From: Marinilabilia salmonicolor JCM 21150
GTDB taxonomy: Bacteria > Bacteroidota > Bacteroidia > Bacteroidales > Marinilabiliaceae
DNA length: 64,000 bases
Direction: 5' to 3'
Assembly: GCF_000259075.1 (NCBI RefSeq)
Contig: NZ_AJKI01000021.1
Location: 62,001-126,000, forward strand
Below are positions 1 through 7,987 of this stretch, piece by piece (the first letter of the stretch is position 1; each line of letters starts with the position of its first letter). A program made the translations under genes and the position numbers. The notes below the pieces were generated by a model. It was given only the letters and a program-made list of their open reading frames with translations, did not search any database and was not told the origin of the DNA.

Positions 1-1665
1 CAGATTATTCTCCTCTACTGTTTGTGCAAGTTTTTCGAGCGTACACCGATAGATTCTTTCATCCTTCCAGGTAAGTTTATAGCAAACAGCCACCGGTGTT
101 TCTGGCGGATAATGAATCAACAACTCCTGCTGAACCTTAATAGCAATAGCTGCGCTAAGGTAGATACACATGGTACTTTGCGATGCCGCAAGCTTGTGCA
201 ACTGTTCACGATCCGGCACAGGAGTTCGTCCTTCACCGCGGGTAAGGACAATGGTTTGCACCTCCTCCGGAATGGTAAACTGAGATTTCAGAGCTGCTGC
301 CGCCGCCTGAAAGGAGGAGATGCCCGGTGTGATATGATACTGCCATCCCCATTGATCCATAATATTCATCTGTTCCTGAATGGCTCCGTAGATACAAGGA
401 TCGCCTGTATGCAAGCGAACAATAAACAGCCCCCGGTCGTAAAACCTGCGCATACTTTCCATTTGTGTCATCAAGTCCATCCCTGCCGAACTTTCCACCA
501 CACATCCGGGTTTGGCATATTCGGTTAGTTCCCGTGGCACCAAACTTCCGGCATAAAGAATATAATCGGCCGCCTGAAGCATCCGTTTTCCCTTAACGGA
601 GACTAATTCCGGATCTCCCGGTCCAGCCCCCACAATTTCAACAAACCCTTTTCGCTCAAAGCGTCGATCGATGGCAACAGCATAAGTAAAGTTTTTGTCT
701 CCGGCCTGTCCTTTTGTTTTCTCAATCAACAAAGTATTATTGGCCAAATGCATGGCCGAAGCCTCGGCAACTCCGGCGGAACCGGTCATCTCCCTTACCC
801 GTTCCGATGGATTTGGAACCTTATACCTATTGAGTTCGTCACCAGAGAAACAACGCAACGGAAGGTCCCACTTTTCGCTCAATTTCAGAAAAGCCGGCTC
901 ATCTTTTTTTAATTCAACAGTCCCCAGGGATGCCAGAGAAAGCGGGGAAATACCTTTCTGCTGAAAACTATCCAGCAGCAGATTCTCAAATTCGTCAAAA
1001 GGCAAATCCCGCTGACAGCCTATTCCGGCATGAAGCATTGGGGGGCGGTAAAAAATGGCTTTATTCCCAAAATCGTAAAGAAACGGAGTGACCGCAATAA
1101 TTAATTGATAATCAGCGACATTTAACGTCGATGTCTTAAAAAAGAGATCCACATGAGAAGGGAGTTCAGTTTCCAGAAATAAAGTCCCCTTATCTCTGGC
1201 TTCCAACAGTAAGGCTGTTTTCCGGCCATTAACAAAAGCAGCCATCAGCCGGGTAAGATTCCCTGAGCACTCTATTCTCCAGTTAAACCTGGCAGGCAAG
1301 ATATCCAGGGCCCAAAGTCCGGATGTATCACTGACGGTGGTGATGACCGGCTGAGCTCCAAGCATTTCAGAGATTTGCTGAGCCAGTGCATTGGCACCTC
1401 CCAGATGGCCAGAGACCACCGGCTGAACAAATTGTCCGTTGGCATCGATGTTGATCACCGCAGGATCCGTTTTTTTATCTTTCAGAAAAGGGGCTACTTC
1501 TCGAACGCAGATTCCCAAAGCCCCAATGAAAATAAGGGCTTTATTCCCTGCCCATAGCTGCTCATAATTTTTGGGTGATCGGATTATGGTTGCCTCAAAA
1601 TCTGCTGACAGAAGCCTTTTTGCCAGTTGTTGGCCTTTATCAGAATGGGTAATAATAGTTTGCAT
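1..1665 (-). CDS. cbiG/cbiF: CbiG-CbiF fusion: cobalt-precorrin-5A hydrolase / cobalt-precorrin-4 C11-methyltransferase (3' end outside window)
   Basis: The reading frame is open from the ATG at 1665 to the window edge (555 codons, no stop), so the gene is truncated only by the window. Residues 1 to about 335 read as CbiG, which opens the delta-lactone of cobalt-precorrin-5A; they include motifs such as ALIFIGALGICVRE and VSGHLGGANALA. From about residue 340 a tetrapyrrole methylase begins (VEIVGAGPGDPELVS, then LYAGSLVP, HTGDPCIYGA and ITPGISSFQAAAAAL), matching CbiF/CobM, the SAM-dependent C11 methyltransferase. About 35 residues of the methylase should lie beyond the edge. It starts four bases after the stop of the CbiE-CbiT gene, so the two are probably co-transcribed. 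CbiG is diagnostic of the anaerobic B12 pathway. The order of domains is seen directly; function is by family. Confidence 0.93.
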   Translation of the reverse strand, partial: MQTIITHSDKGQQLAKRLLSADFEATIIRSPKNYEQLWAGNKALIFIGALGICVREVAPFLKDKKTDPAVINIDANGQFVQPVVSGHLGGANALAQQISEMLGAQPVITTVSDTSGLWALDILPARFNWRIECSGNLTRLMAAFVNGRKTALLLEARDKGTLFLETELPSHVDLFFKTSTLNVADYQLIIAVTPFLYDFGNKAIFYRPPMLHAGIGCQRDLPFDEFENLLLDSFQQKGISPLSLASLGTVELKKDEPAFLKLSEKWDLPLRCFSGDELNRYKVPNPSERVREMTGSAGVAEASAMHLANNTLLIEKTKGQAGDKNFTYAVAIDRRFERKGFVEIVGAGPGDPELVSVKGKRMLQAADYILYAGSLVPRELTEYAKPGCVVESSAGMDLMTQMESMRRFYDRGLFIVRLHTGDPCIYGAIQEQMNIMDQWGWQYHITPGISSFQAAAAALKSQFTIPEEVQTIVLTRGEGRTPVPDREQLHKLAASQSTMCIYLSAAIAIKVQQELLIHYPPETPVAVCYKLTWKDERIYRCTLEKLAQTVEENNL

Positions 1666-1669
1666 ATAT

Positions 1670-2854
1670 TTATCTTTTCTTCTCTGCTATCAGTATAGAG
1701 ATGGGATTATGATCGTCCACCTGGATTTGTTGCTGTTGTGTTATCTCAAATCGGTTGTGAGAGCACCAGCTCAGAAAACGAGTCCTGCTCTGGCCGGATA
1801 CGGAATTAAAACCAATGACACCTCCAACCAGAAGGTATTTGTTCACATCATCCAATACCTCCTCCATTTTGCCACCATAACCACCAATAAAAACGGCATC
1901 GGGAGCAGCCAATTTCTCTTTTTTTGCTTTTAAAAAATCCCCGACAATCAAATAAATCCCAGGAGCCTGAAACTTTTGGGCATTGCGGTGAATGATGCCT
2001 TCCGACTCGGAACGAATCTCAAAAGCTGTTATCTGCAAATGAGGATGCTTTAGTCTGGCCTCAATCGAAACACTCCCGGTACAAGCACCCACATCCCAAA
2101 ACACCTTGCGCCTAAGTAGTTGCATCAATGCCAAAGTAGTAATTCTAATCGGCATTTTTGTGATCATGCGGGGACGGCCTTCAAGAGGCTCAAAAGACTC
2201 TTCAGGAATGCCTCTTGCCGGAATGGCATCATCTGTTTTTTCCAGAAAAAAGCAATTGGGGTGTTTAAAATCCAATTTTGAAATATCCTCTGCATCAAGC
2301 ACCATTACACGCTCGTTTTCTCCTCCCATTTTTTCACCGTAATAAATCCTGTAATTTGAGTAACCATAGTTTAGCATCCTTCCAATAATCTCAACAGGTG
2401 TTTTTTTACGGTCAGTAAGAATTGCCATGCGATTGGTCCCCTGAATCAATGCCTTGTCAAATTCATGCCAGGGTCGTCCGGTAAGTGAGACCACCGGGAA
2501 TTCTCCGTAATTCAATCCCAAACGATGCGCCAGCAATTGCAGGGAGTTAAATTGTGGCAGCACTTTTATTTCTGAGTCAGGGAACTCACGTTTTAGTGTA
2601 TTGCCAATGCCGAAGAAAAGAGGATCACCGGAGGCAAAAACCACCCAGTTGCCCTTCTTATTTTGAATATCTTCAAACAAACCCGACAAAGGCACCACAA
2701 TAGGACTCCAGTGATACTTTTCCGGCAGGAACTGCTTTACCAATTCATGATGACGATTGCCTCCGGCAAAAAAATTCACCGATGCAATAAAGGTTTGCAC
2801 CTCTTCGGTAAATTCCGGAAGCCGGTCGTTAATGCCAATGATTGTTATCTTCAT
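1670..2854 (-). CDS. cbiE/cbiT: CbiE-CbiT fusion (CobL-type): precorrin-6B C5,15-methyltransferase, decarboxylating
   Basis: This 394-residue protein has the length and order of the fused CobL enzyme. The N-terminal half (about 1-205) is a tetrapyrrole methylase with the motif FASGDPLFFGIGNTL and a GRPWHEFD segment. The C-terminal half (about 220-394) is a class I SAM methyltransferase with the binding loop FWDVGACTGSVSIEARL and an FIGGYGGKMEEVL motif typical of CbiT. The two activities methylate C5 and C15 of the corrin ring and remove the C12 acetate carboxyl group. The ATG at 2854 is followed directly by MKITIIGI, the usual start of the fold. Upstream, a 59-bp tandem repeat separates it from the CbiH-CbiC gene; downstream, cbiG starts after four bases. 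Confidence 0.95.
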   Translation of the reverse strand: MKITIIGINDRLPEFTEEVQTFIASVNFFAGGNRHHELVKQFLPEKYHWSPIVVPLSGLFEDIQNKKGNWVVFASGDPLFFGIGNTLKREFPDSEIKVLPQFNSLQLLAHRLGLNYGEFPVVSLTGRPWHEFDKALIQGTNRMAILTDRKKTPVEIIGRMLNYGYSNYRIYYGEKMGGENERVMVLDAEDISKLDFKHPNCFFLEKTDDAIPARGIPEESFEPLEGRPRMITKMPIRITTLALMQLLRRKVFWDVGACTGSVSIEARLKHPHLQITAFEIRSESEGIIHRNAQKFQAPGIYLIVGDFLKAKKEKLAAPDAVFIGGYGGKMEEVLDDVNKYLLVGGVIGFNSVSGQSRTRFLSWCSHNRFEITQQQQIQVDDHNPISILIAEKKR

Positions 2855-2897
2855 GTTGTTTTCTTTTGTGCTTCAAGAATCTTTGTACTGCTCTTTT

Positions 2898-3037
2898 GGG
2901 CGAATAGGAATTCGACCCCATTGATTTTTTTTATCTAGTTAAAGCCAAAATCCAGCGGGCGAATAGGAATCCGACCCCAATTGATTTTTTTATCTAGTTA
3001 AAGCCAAACTCCAGTGGGCGAATAGGAATTCGCCCCA
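2898..3037. repeat. 59-bp tandem repeat, about 2.4 copies
   Basis: Units begin at 2898, 2957 and 3016 with GGGCGAATAGGAAT; the spacing is exactly 59 bases each time. Each unit carries GGGCGAAT, then AGGA, then ATTCG(A)CCC, so it can fold into a short hairpin. In the third, partial copy the 8-bp stem is perfect (3016-3035). The array fills most of the gap between the CbiH-CbiC stop and the CbiE-CbiT start and nearly touches the former stop codon (3039). No protein is encoded. Confidence 0.85.
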
Positions 3038-3038
3038 C

Positions 3039-4439
3039 CTACAATCCGGCACCGGGATGCATGGCTTGAGCATCTTCCCAGCTCAAAATGGCATTGATAA
3101 TGGTTGCCGCCACATTACTGCCACCTTTCCGGCCATCCACAATAACAGCAGGAACCTCCGGACATCCGAACTTCAACTGCCATTTGCTTTCACGAACATT
3201 CACAAATCCCACAGGAGCCGCTACAACACCTGACGGATGAGCCTTCCCATTTCTAATAAGCTTTATCAGCTCCATCAATGCAGTTGGAGCATTGCCAAAG
3301 GCAAAGAGTGCATCGGGATGCTCCTCCACGGCCAGACGAATACCTGACTGCGTACGGGTGATGTTTTTATTGACAGCCAACGCTTTAACGCGGTCATCAT
3401 CAAGATAACATTTTACCTCAACGCCCAGTTTATTTAGGGTTTCTCGACGAATACCACGTGTGACCATCGAAACATCGGTGACAATAACCGGAGGTTTCCC
3501 GGAATAAAAAGCCTTATGCAACCTGGCAACCATATCGTTCCTGATTTCCACCAAATCATTCATACCAAAATCGGCCGTGGTATGAATACAATGCAGTGAC
3601 ACCCATGTATGATCCAGGGGTTGGTTTTCAACATTCAGGTTCTTTAAAATGGTGCGAAAACTCTCATTCATAATCTGACGACCGGGATTGTCCTCCGCCG
3701 TCCCTTTCTGATTATAGTAGCCACGAGGCGTCACCATGTGATTGTTAATCATGCGTGTTTGGCTATTGCCAACCATCACCAGGGAAAACATATCCACCAT
3801 CGAAGCATCCAGTTCTTCAATGGTCAGGAAATTCAATTGCTCATCCTTTCGCCCCACATTCCGTGCAATGCAAACACAAGTCTGAGGAGACCGAAACTGC
3901 AAAAAAATGTCCCGGAGCCGCATTAGTTGCCAGAACCGTCCCTTGCTAACAGGATTGTAAACAGCCGTCACAAAATCAGCCACGGCAGCTGCCTCAATCC
4001 GTTTTTCAATTCGTTCCCAGGGCGTGAGCAAATCCGACAATGAAATCGAACAAAAATCATGTCCCAACGGTGCCCCCATACGTGCTGCAGCAGCAAACAT
4101 GGCACTGATACCCGGAACAACTTCAATTTCCATATCTGATGCGCGCTCCTCCTTCATTTCCCAAAGAAGCGGGGCCATCCCGTAAACTCCTGAATCACCG
4201 CTGCTGATAACCGAAACTGTTTTCCCTTTTTCCGCCTCTTCAAAAGCCGACTTGGCACGATCCCGCTCTTTTTTCATACCTGTGCTAATCGTCTCCTTCC
4301 CTTTGGTGAGGTGACCGATGTATTCGAAATAGTGGAGGTAGCCAACAATTGTATCGGATACTTTCAGAGCCTCCACTGCCTGGGGAGTCATTTGTGCCTG
4401 GTCACCGGGACCAATACCTATAGTGTATATTTTGCTCAT
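3039..4439 (-). CDS. cbiH/cbiC: CbiH-CbiC fusion: precorrin-3B C17-methyltransferase / precorrin-8X methylmutase
   Basis: This 466-residue protein joins two consecutive-type corrin enzymes. Residues 1 to about 245 are a tetrapyrrole methylase (IYTIGIGPGDQAQMTPQA, VSVISSGDSGVYGMA, VVPGISAMFAAAARMGAPLG, VYNPVSKGR, FSLVMVGNSQTR) matching CbiH/CobJ, which methylates C17 and contracts the ring. Residues about 260-466 match CbiC/CobH, which moves a methyl group from C11 to C12; the HTTADFGM segment contains the histidine expected at its active site, and TDVSMVTRGI and APVGFVNVRESK are family motifs. The ATG at 4439 begins the methylase fold directly. The next gene upstream (cbiL) is 684 bases away across a repeat cluster, so a separate promoter or read-through is possible. 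Confidence 0.94.
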   Translation of the reverse strand: MSKIYTIGIGPGDQAQMTPQAVEALKVSDTIVGYLHYFEYIGHLTKGKETISTGMKKERDRAKSAFEEAEKGKTVSVISSGDSGVYGMAPLLWEMKEERASDMEIEVVPGISAMFAAAARMGAPLGHDFCSISLSDLLTPWERIEKRIEAAAVADFVTAVYNPVSKGRFWQLMRLRDIFLQFRSPQTCVCIARNVGRKDEQLNFLTIEELDASMVDMFSLVMVGNSQTRMINNHMVTPRGYYNQKGTAEDNPGRQIMNESFRTILKNLNVENQPLDHTWVSLHCIHTTADFGMNDLVEIRNDMVARLHKAFYSGKPPVIVTDVSMVTRGIRRETLNKLGVEVKCYLDDDRVKALAVNKNITRTQSGIRLAVEEHPDALFAFGNAPTALMELIKLIRNGKAHPSGVVAAPVGFVNVRESKWQLKFGCPEVPAVIVDGRKGGSNVAATIINAILSWEDAQAMHPGAGL

Positions 4440-4463
4440 TTTCCGTCAGTTAATTCTCTATTA

Positions 4464-4970
4464 AGGAGCTGCTAAAAAGGTCAGCAGCACAATTTTTATC
4501 AGCAAATAATTTATCTAAGTCATTGGTTTGATGGAACTCGCCCCGAATCAACGGGCTCGTTTCATTAATTGTTCTTTTTGGCATTGCCCCAAAAAGGAAC
4601 CAAATCCCGATTATGGTTTTTGTGATTCTTTTTACAAAAAACTTTACAAAACCTATATCGGGACTAGTCCGCTTAATCCTATCCCCCCGCGAAACCCAAA
4701 ATTTCCGGCCTAAGTGTCGTATCCCGCATAAAATAATTCACCAAGTATCATTGATTTTACTTTTTTCGGCATGATAAAAAAATCACGTAGCTAAGGCTAT
4801 GCTCTTTTTTCTCATATTGAAAAAAGCAAAATCAATTTCAACTTTTACATTATTTTATACACGAAACAACACTGGCGCAAGGCCATGAAAGTCGCCCATT
4901 TTGGCTTCCCGCCATCCGCCGGCCCGGAAAGCGGACAGGCCAACGCGCCTTTCAAATAGTAAAAATCACT
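4464..4970 (+). repeat. Dispersed repeat family R1, copy a (interrupted by a palindromic element)
   Basis: This fills the gap between cbiL and the CbiH-CbiC gene. It starts with a hairpin (GCTGCT...AGCAGC, 4468-4488), then has a second hairpin of the form GTTCTTTTTGG/CCAAAAAGGAAC (4571-4600) and a core containing GAAACCCAAAATTTCCGG and, after an inserted element, GGCGCAAGGCC through CGCGCCTTTCAAATAG. The same core occurs at 20.7, 26.7 and 29.6 kb in the same orientation. The minus strand of the core can be translated without stops for about 40 codons, but I see no start or family, so I treat it as non-coding. Confidence 0.85.
4713..4873. mobile_element. 161-bp palindromic MITE-like element inside repeat copy a
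   Basis: The element interrupts the R1 core between TTCCGGCC and GCGCAAGGCC, which are joined by only a few bases in copies b and c. Its ends are 25-base imperfect inverted repeats: AGTGTCGTATCCCGCATAAA at 4713 and the complement of a matching run ending at 4873 (20 of 25 positions agree). The inside is also palindromic: ATTGATTTTACTTTTTTC on the left pairs with GAAAAAAGCAAAATCAAT on the right, and the centre near 4793 is TAGCTAAGGCTA. It encodes no protein and would fold into one long hairpin. A target-site duplication is not clear. Confidence 0.75.
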
Positions 4971-5067
4971 CATTATGATAGCATTCTTTCAACAGTAATA
5001 TGTTGATATCTCACCTTTAATGCTCCAGCTTTTTATAGTGTTATTCAGAAAGCCTTATTTAACTTTT

Positions 5068-5128
5068 GGCATGGAGCAAAGAGCATAAGGTCAAAATCTA
5101 CTTTTTGCACCATACGCCATACTCTATG
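5068..5128. repeat. Heptanucleotide-type repeat hairpin at the 3' end of cbiL
   Basis: Left arm GGCATGGAGCAAAGAGCATA (5068) and right arm GCACCATACGCCATACTCTA (5107) are built from 7-base units of the type ATGCNCY or its complement, and are partly complementary to each other. The TAG stop of cbiL (5124-5126) lies inside the right arm. Confidence 0.65.
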
Positions 5129-5813
5129 TATAAAATATTATCACTGAAAAATAAGGAATCTCCCTATCCTTTAAGTCCTCCACTTTTGAGGTGACAAATC
5201 CATCGGTTGTGCCAGCCTTTTCCACATAAAGGAAAGGTCGAGAGCATTGCTTCAGATGGTGATACCAGCCGGTAAGCACTTTCATTTTCATTACTACCAG
5301 CGTGTCGTCAGGATTTGCCTGAAGCATTTGGGATATCTGCGCAAAGCTTTTTGGACGGGCAATGACGTTGAATCCCGAATTACCCTCTACAAGAGGGATA
5401 TCTCCGAGACTTCCGGCGGCAATAAAAGCAGGAATACCGGATATAACGCAGCACTCCATATTATCGGCTTTAGCCATTTTAAAAAGATAGCCAAAAGTAC
5501 TGTAGAAAAGCACATCTCCTTCATTCACAACCGCTACTTCTTTGCCCTCCTCCAATGACTCTTTTATGATTTGGTACGCTTTTCGATAAATCTCATCACG
5601 GTTTTTATCTGTCATGGGAATGTTTAATGGCCGACACTCCGTTGTTATATCCAGCTGCTGTAAAATTTCCAAAGAGTAAGATTTTACGCTCCCTGATTTT
5701 GAATAAGTAGCCGGATAATAGATCACATCAGCCTGCCGTAAAGCTTTTAACGCTTTCAGGGTAACCATTTCCGGATCGCCGGGGCCAAGACCTATACCTG
5801 TAAGTTTTTTCAT
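5124..5813 (-). CDS. cbiL: Precorrin-2 / cobalt-factor II C20-methyltransferase
   Basis: The enzyme uses SAM to methylate C20 of the early corrin ring, the first committed ring methylation after cobalt insertion. The 229-residue product begins MKKLTGIGLGPGDPEMVTLK, the classic start of this methylase family, and contains EVAVVNEGDVLFYSTFG and VISGIPAFIAAGSLGDIPL. I chose the ATG at 5813; the frame is also open upstream to a TTG at 5849, but the extra twelve residues precede the conserved beta strand and are not expected. The family is normally 230-240 residues. The stop codon sits in a heptanucleotide repeat. It follows cbiA by about 70 bases. Confidence 0.93.
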   Translation of the reverse strand: MKKLTGIGLGPGDPEMVTLKALKALRQADVIYYPATYSKSGSVKSYSLEILQQLDITTECRPLNIPMTDKNRDEIYRKAYQIIKESLEEGKEVAVVNEGDVLFYSTFGYLFKMAKADNMECCVISGIPAFIAAGSLGDIPLVEGNSGFNVIARPKSFAQISQMLQANPDDTLVVMKMKVLTGWYHHLKQCSRPFLYVEKAGTTDGFVTSKVEDLKDREIPYFSVIIFYT

Positions 5814-5884
5814 ATTTTTTTTAAAGCAGGAGATTCTCTTAATCTTCAAACAAGAGACACTAGTTCAAGTGTCTTTATTTTCTC

Positions 5885-7303
5885 TTAATCCCCTAACACA
5901 ATCTTCAGAAAACGCTTCATTTGCTCAGGTTCTCCCAGGTACAAATGCATGTAAGATGCCCACACTCCTTTGTGACGAAACACCGGCATTTCAACCTCTT
6001 TTCCTCGTGCTGTTTTTACCGAATAGCGGGGTGTGGAATGGGCATTTATCAATTCGGAATAATGAAATTCATGGCCCCTTAATACAAAGGATTCTCCACT
6101 CACCTCCCGATATCCCAAATGGAGTTTCATATCTTTAAAAGAGGTAGAAAAATCGAATACTCCTGCCATGGGAAACGACGAACCATCTTTAAGTATTATC
6201 TCCTTCCCCAGATACATCATTCCACCACATTCGGCCACAATGGCTTTTCCTGATTCTGCAAACTTTCGAATTGCAGATAGCATCAGACGATTCTTAGATA
6301 ACTCCCCGGAAAATAATTCAGGATATCCTCCGGGCAACCAGATAAGATCCGCATCAGGTACGTTTTCGTCAGCGATTGGAGAAAAATGCCCCAACGTCCC
6401 CAAAGCCTTAAGACATTCTAAATTTGCCTGATAGGTAAAATTAAATGCCTTGTCGGCGGCAATGGCTATTTTTAAATTTTGCGATTCAAAGGGAGCCTCT
6501 CCAAAATCCCCACCTTTATTATTCGGAGCACTCTGAGGCAGGGACGATTGCTGACAAAGAGATGCCTCACTCCGTTCAGAATGACAAAAGACTTGAATTT
6601 CATGACTTTTGGTACAGTTCCATTGCACTTTTCTATCTGACTCAAGCAATTCTGACAGCCCCACATGCTTTTGAATCAGTTCAGCGGCTCTTTTCATAAT
6701 GTCTGCTTCTTTACTTTCTCCCGGCATTTGTAATCCAAGATGCCGGTCATCAATGGCCAAAGCCTTATCGCGAGGGACATATCCCAGTGCCTTTACACCT
6801 GAATCTTCTGCTGCTTCTTTCAGAAATTGGTAATGAGAAGCTCCTGCCACCTTATTAAAAATAACGCCTAACAATCGAATACTCCGGTCGAAATGCTTAA
6901 AACCATACAACAGAGGCGCAACGGAATAAGCAACACTGGAAGCATCCACCACCAAAACTACCGGGATATCTAATAACCGGGCGATGGCGGCCGAACTTCC
7001 CTCATCCTTTCGGGCTCCATCGAACAAGCCCATTACACCCTCCACAACACCCACCTCGGCATTTTTCATCTGAGTATAAAAAACTGATTTTAAGTGACTT
7101 TCTGATGACATCCACAAATCCAGATTGTAAGATGCTCTACCGGCAATGGCAGTATGATGCATCGGATCGATGTAATCGGGGCCGCATTTAAATGGTTGCA
7201 CACAATAGCCCTGATCACTAATTGCTTTAATGAGTCCCAGGGTTATCAAGGTCTTCCCTGAATTACTTTTGGGCGCAGCTATGAGAAAGGTTGGTTTTGT
7301 CAT
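5885..7303 (-). CDS. cbiA: Cobyrinate a,c-diamide synthase, with an in-frame repeat insert
   Basis: This ATP-dependent amidotransferase converts the a and c acetate side chains to amides using glutamine. The N-terminal DTBS-like domain has the P-loop SNSGKTLITLGLIKA (residues ~13-27), KCGPDYIDPMHH and VVEGVMGLFDG. The C-terminal class I glutaminase domain has the nucleophile in VAECGGMMYLG and a late histidine in SYMHLYLG. Between the domains, about residues 230-272, is a low-complexity stretch containing CHSERSEASLCQQ that does not belong to the family; it coincides with a DNA hairpin (see separate entry). Total length 472 is still near normal (about 460), so the insert lies in a tolerant linker. 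The start ATG at 7303 is followed by MTKPTFLIAAPKS as expected. Confidence 0.94.
   Translation of the reverse strand: MTKPTFLIAAPKSNSGKTLITLGLIKAISDQGYCVQPFKCGPDYIDPMHHTAIAGRASYNLDLWMSSESHLKSVFYTQMKNAEVGVVEGVMGLFDGARKDEGSSAAIARLLDIPVVLVVDASSVAYSVAPLLYGFKHFDRSIRLLGVIFNKVAGASHYQFLKEAAEDSGVKALGYVPRDKALAIDDRHLGLQMPGESKEADIMKRAAELIQKHVGLSELLESDRKVQWNCTKSHEIQVFCHSERSEASLCQQSSLPQSAPNNKGGDFGEAPFESQNLKIAIAADKAFNFTYQANLECLKALGTLGHFSPIADENVPDADLIWLPGGYPELFSGELSKNRLMLSAIRKFAESGKAIVAECGGMMYLGKEIILKDGSSFPMAGVFDFSTSFKDMKLHLGYREVSGESFVLRGHEFHYSELINAHSTPRYSVKTARGKEVEMPVFRHKGVWASYMHLYLGEPEQMKRFLKIVLGD
6487..6600. repeat. Hairpin repeat inserted in frame in cbiA
   Basis: CGGAG (6524) plus TGAGGCA (6534-6540) pair with TGCCTCA plus CTCCG (6563-6574), giving a 12-bp stem with a small bulge. 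In the cbiA frame it is read as CHSERSEASL, a peptide I know as a typical accidental translation of dispersed intergenic repeats in Bacteroidota. It lies exactly at the domain linker. Extent outside the hairpin is approximate. Confidence 0.6.
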
Positions 7304-7322
7304 GATTTTATTAAATTAATTT

Positions 7323-7400
7323 GCATGGTGCAGAGGGCATGGTATAAAGAGAAACTCCGTTTGACAACTTCTATGCACCATGCGCCGTGCTCTTTGCTCC
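7323..7400. repeat. Heptanucleotide-type repeat hairpin overlapping the 3' end of cobU
   Basis: Left arm GCATGGTGCAGAGGGCATGG (7323) and right arm CTATGCACCATGCGCCGTGC (7371) contain GCATGGTGCA and its complement TGCACCATGC. On the minus strand the right arm is read as the final residues GAKSTAHGA of CobU, and its TAG provides the stop. Confidence 0.7.
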
Positions 7401-7910
7401 AGGCCTTTTTAGCTGCAAAGGCAATCCTGCCACCATCAGCGTTGCTACATCTGCCAGGCCTGCAATGTGCTGATTCATCCATCCCTGAAGATCGGTAAAA
7501 CGTCTTGCAACCGCGCTCTCAGCATGGCCTCCCAACCCAATCTCATTGGAAATAACAATTAGGATGGTATCTTTTTTAGTCAGTTTGCCAAACTCTTTTT
7601 TAGCCATTTCTAAAATCTCATCCACCGAGTTATCCTGATGATCAAAAAAGAGGTTGGTAAGCCACAATGTGACGCAATCCAGCACCACAACCCGGCCCGA
7701 CACCTCACAATCAGAAATATTCAGCGGTTCTTCAATATTTGTCCATTCAGAACCACGATCCCTTTGATGGCGTTCCACCCGCTGGCGAAAATCATCATCC
7801 CAAATACGAGCAGTAGCCAAATAAACAGGGTTGGAGGACATTTTCAGCGCCAGATTTTGGGCGTAACTACTTTTTCCTGATCGTTGTCCGCCGGTAATGA
7901 AATAAAGCAT
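7371..7910 (-). CDS. cobU: Adenosylcobinamide kinase / adenosylcobinamide-phosphate guanylyltransferase
   Basis: This bifunctional enzyme phosphorylates adenosylcobinamide and then transfers GMP to it, activating it for attachment of the lower ligand. The sequence starts MLYFITGGQRSGKSSYAQ with the P-loop at residues 7-15, has ERHQRDRGSEW containing the histidine expected to be guanylylated, VVVLDCVTLWLTNL, and IVISNEIGLGG. Length 179 matches the family. The last nine residues are encoded by a heptanucleotide repeat arm rather than by family-like sequence, so the original stop was apparently overrun. cbiA starts 67 bases downstream. Confidence 0.94.
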   Translation of the reverse strand: MLYFITGGQRSGKSSYAQNLALKMSSNPVYLATARIWDDDFRQRVERHQRDRGSEWTNIEEPLNISDCEVSGRVVVLDCVTLWLTNLFFDHQDNSVDEILEMAKKEFGKLTKKDTILIVISNEIGLGGHAESAVARRFTDLQGWMNQHIAGLADVATLMVAGLPLQLKRPGAKSTAHGA

Positions 7911-7987
7911 TGTTTAGTTTTTAGATTTTAGACAATAGAATTTAGAGATTAATCCAAATCGTCAAGTGGGATTTAGGGGGCTCTCTC

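Noticed and set aside
2898-3037. Possible CRISPR array (regularly spaced repeats)
   Set aside because: Whole 59-bp units are repeated, including the would-be spacers, and there are only 2.4 copies and no cas genes. It is a tandem repeat.
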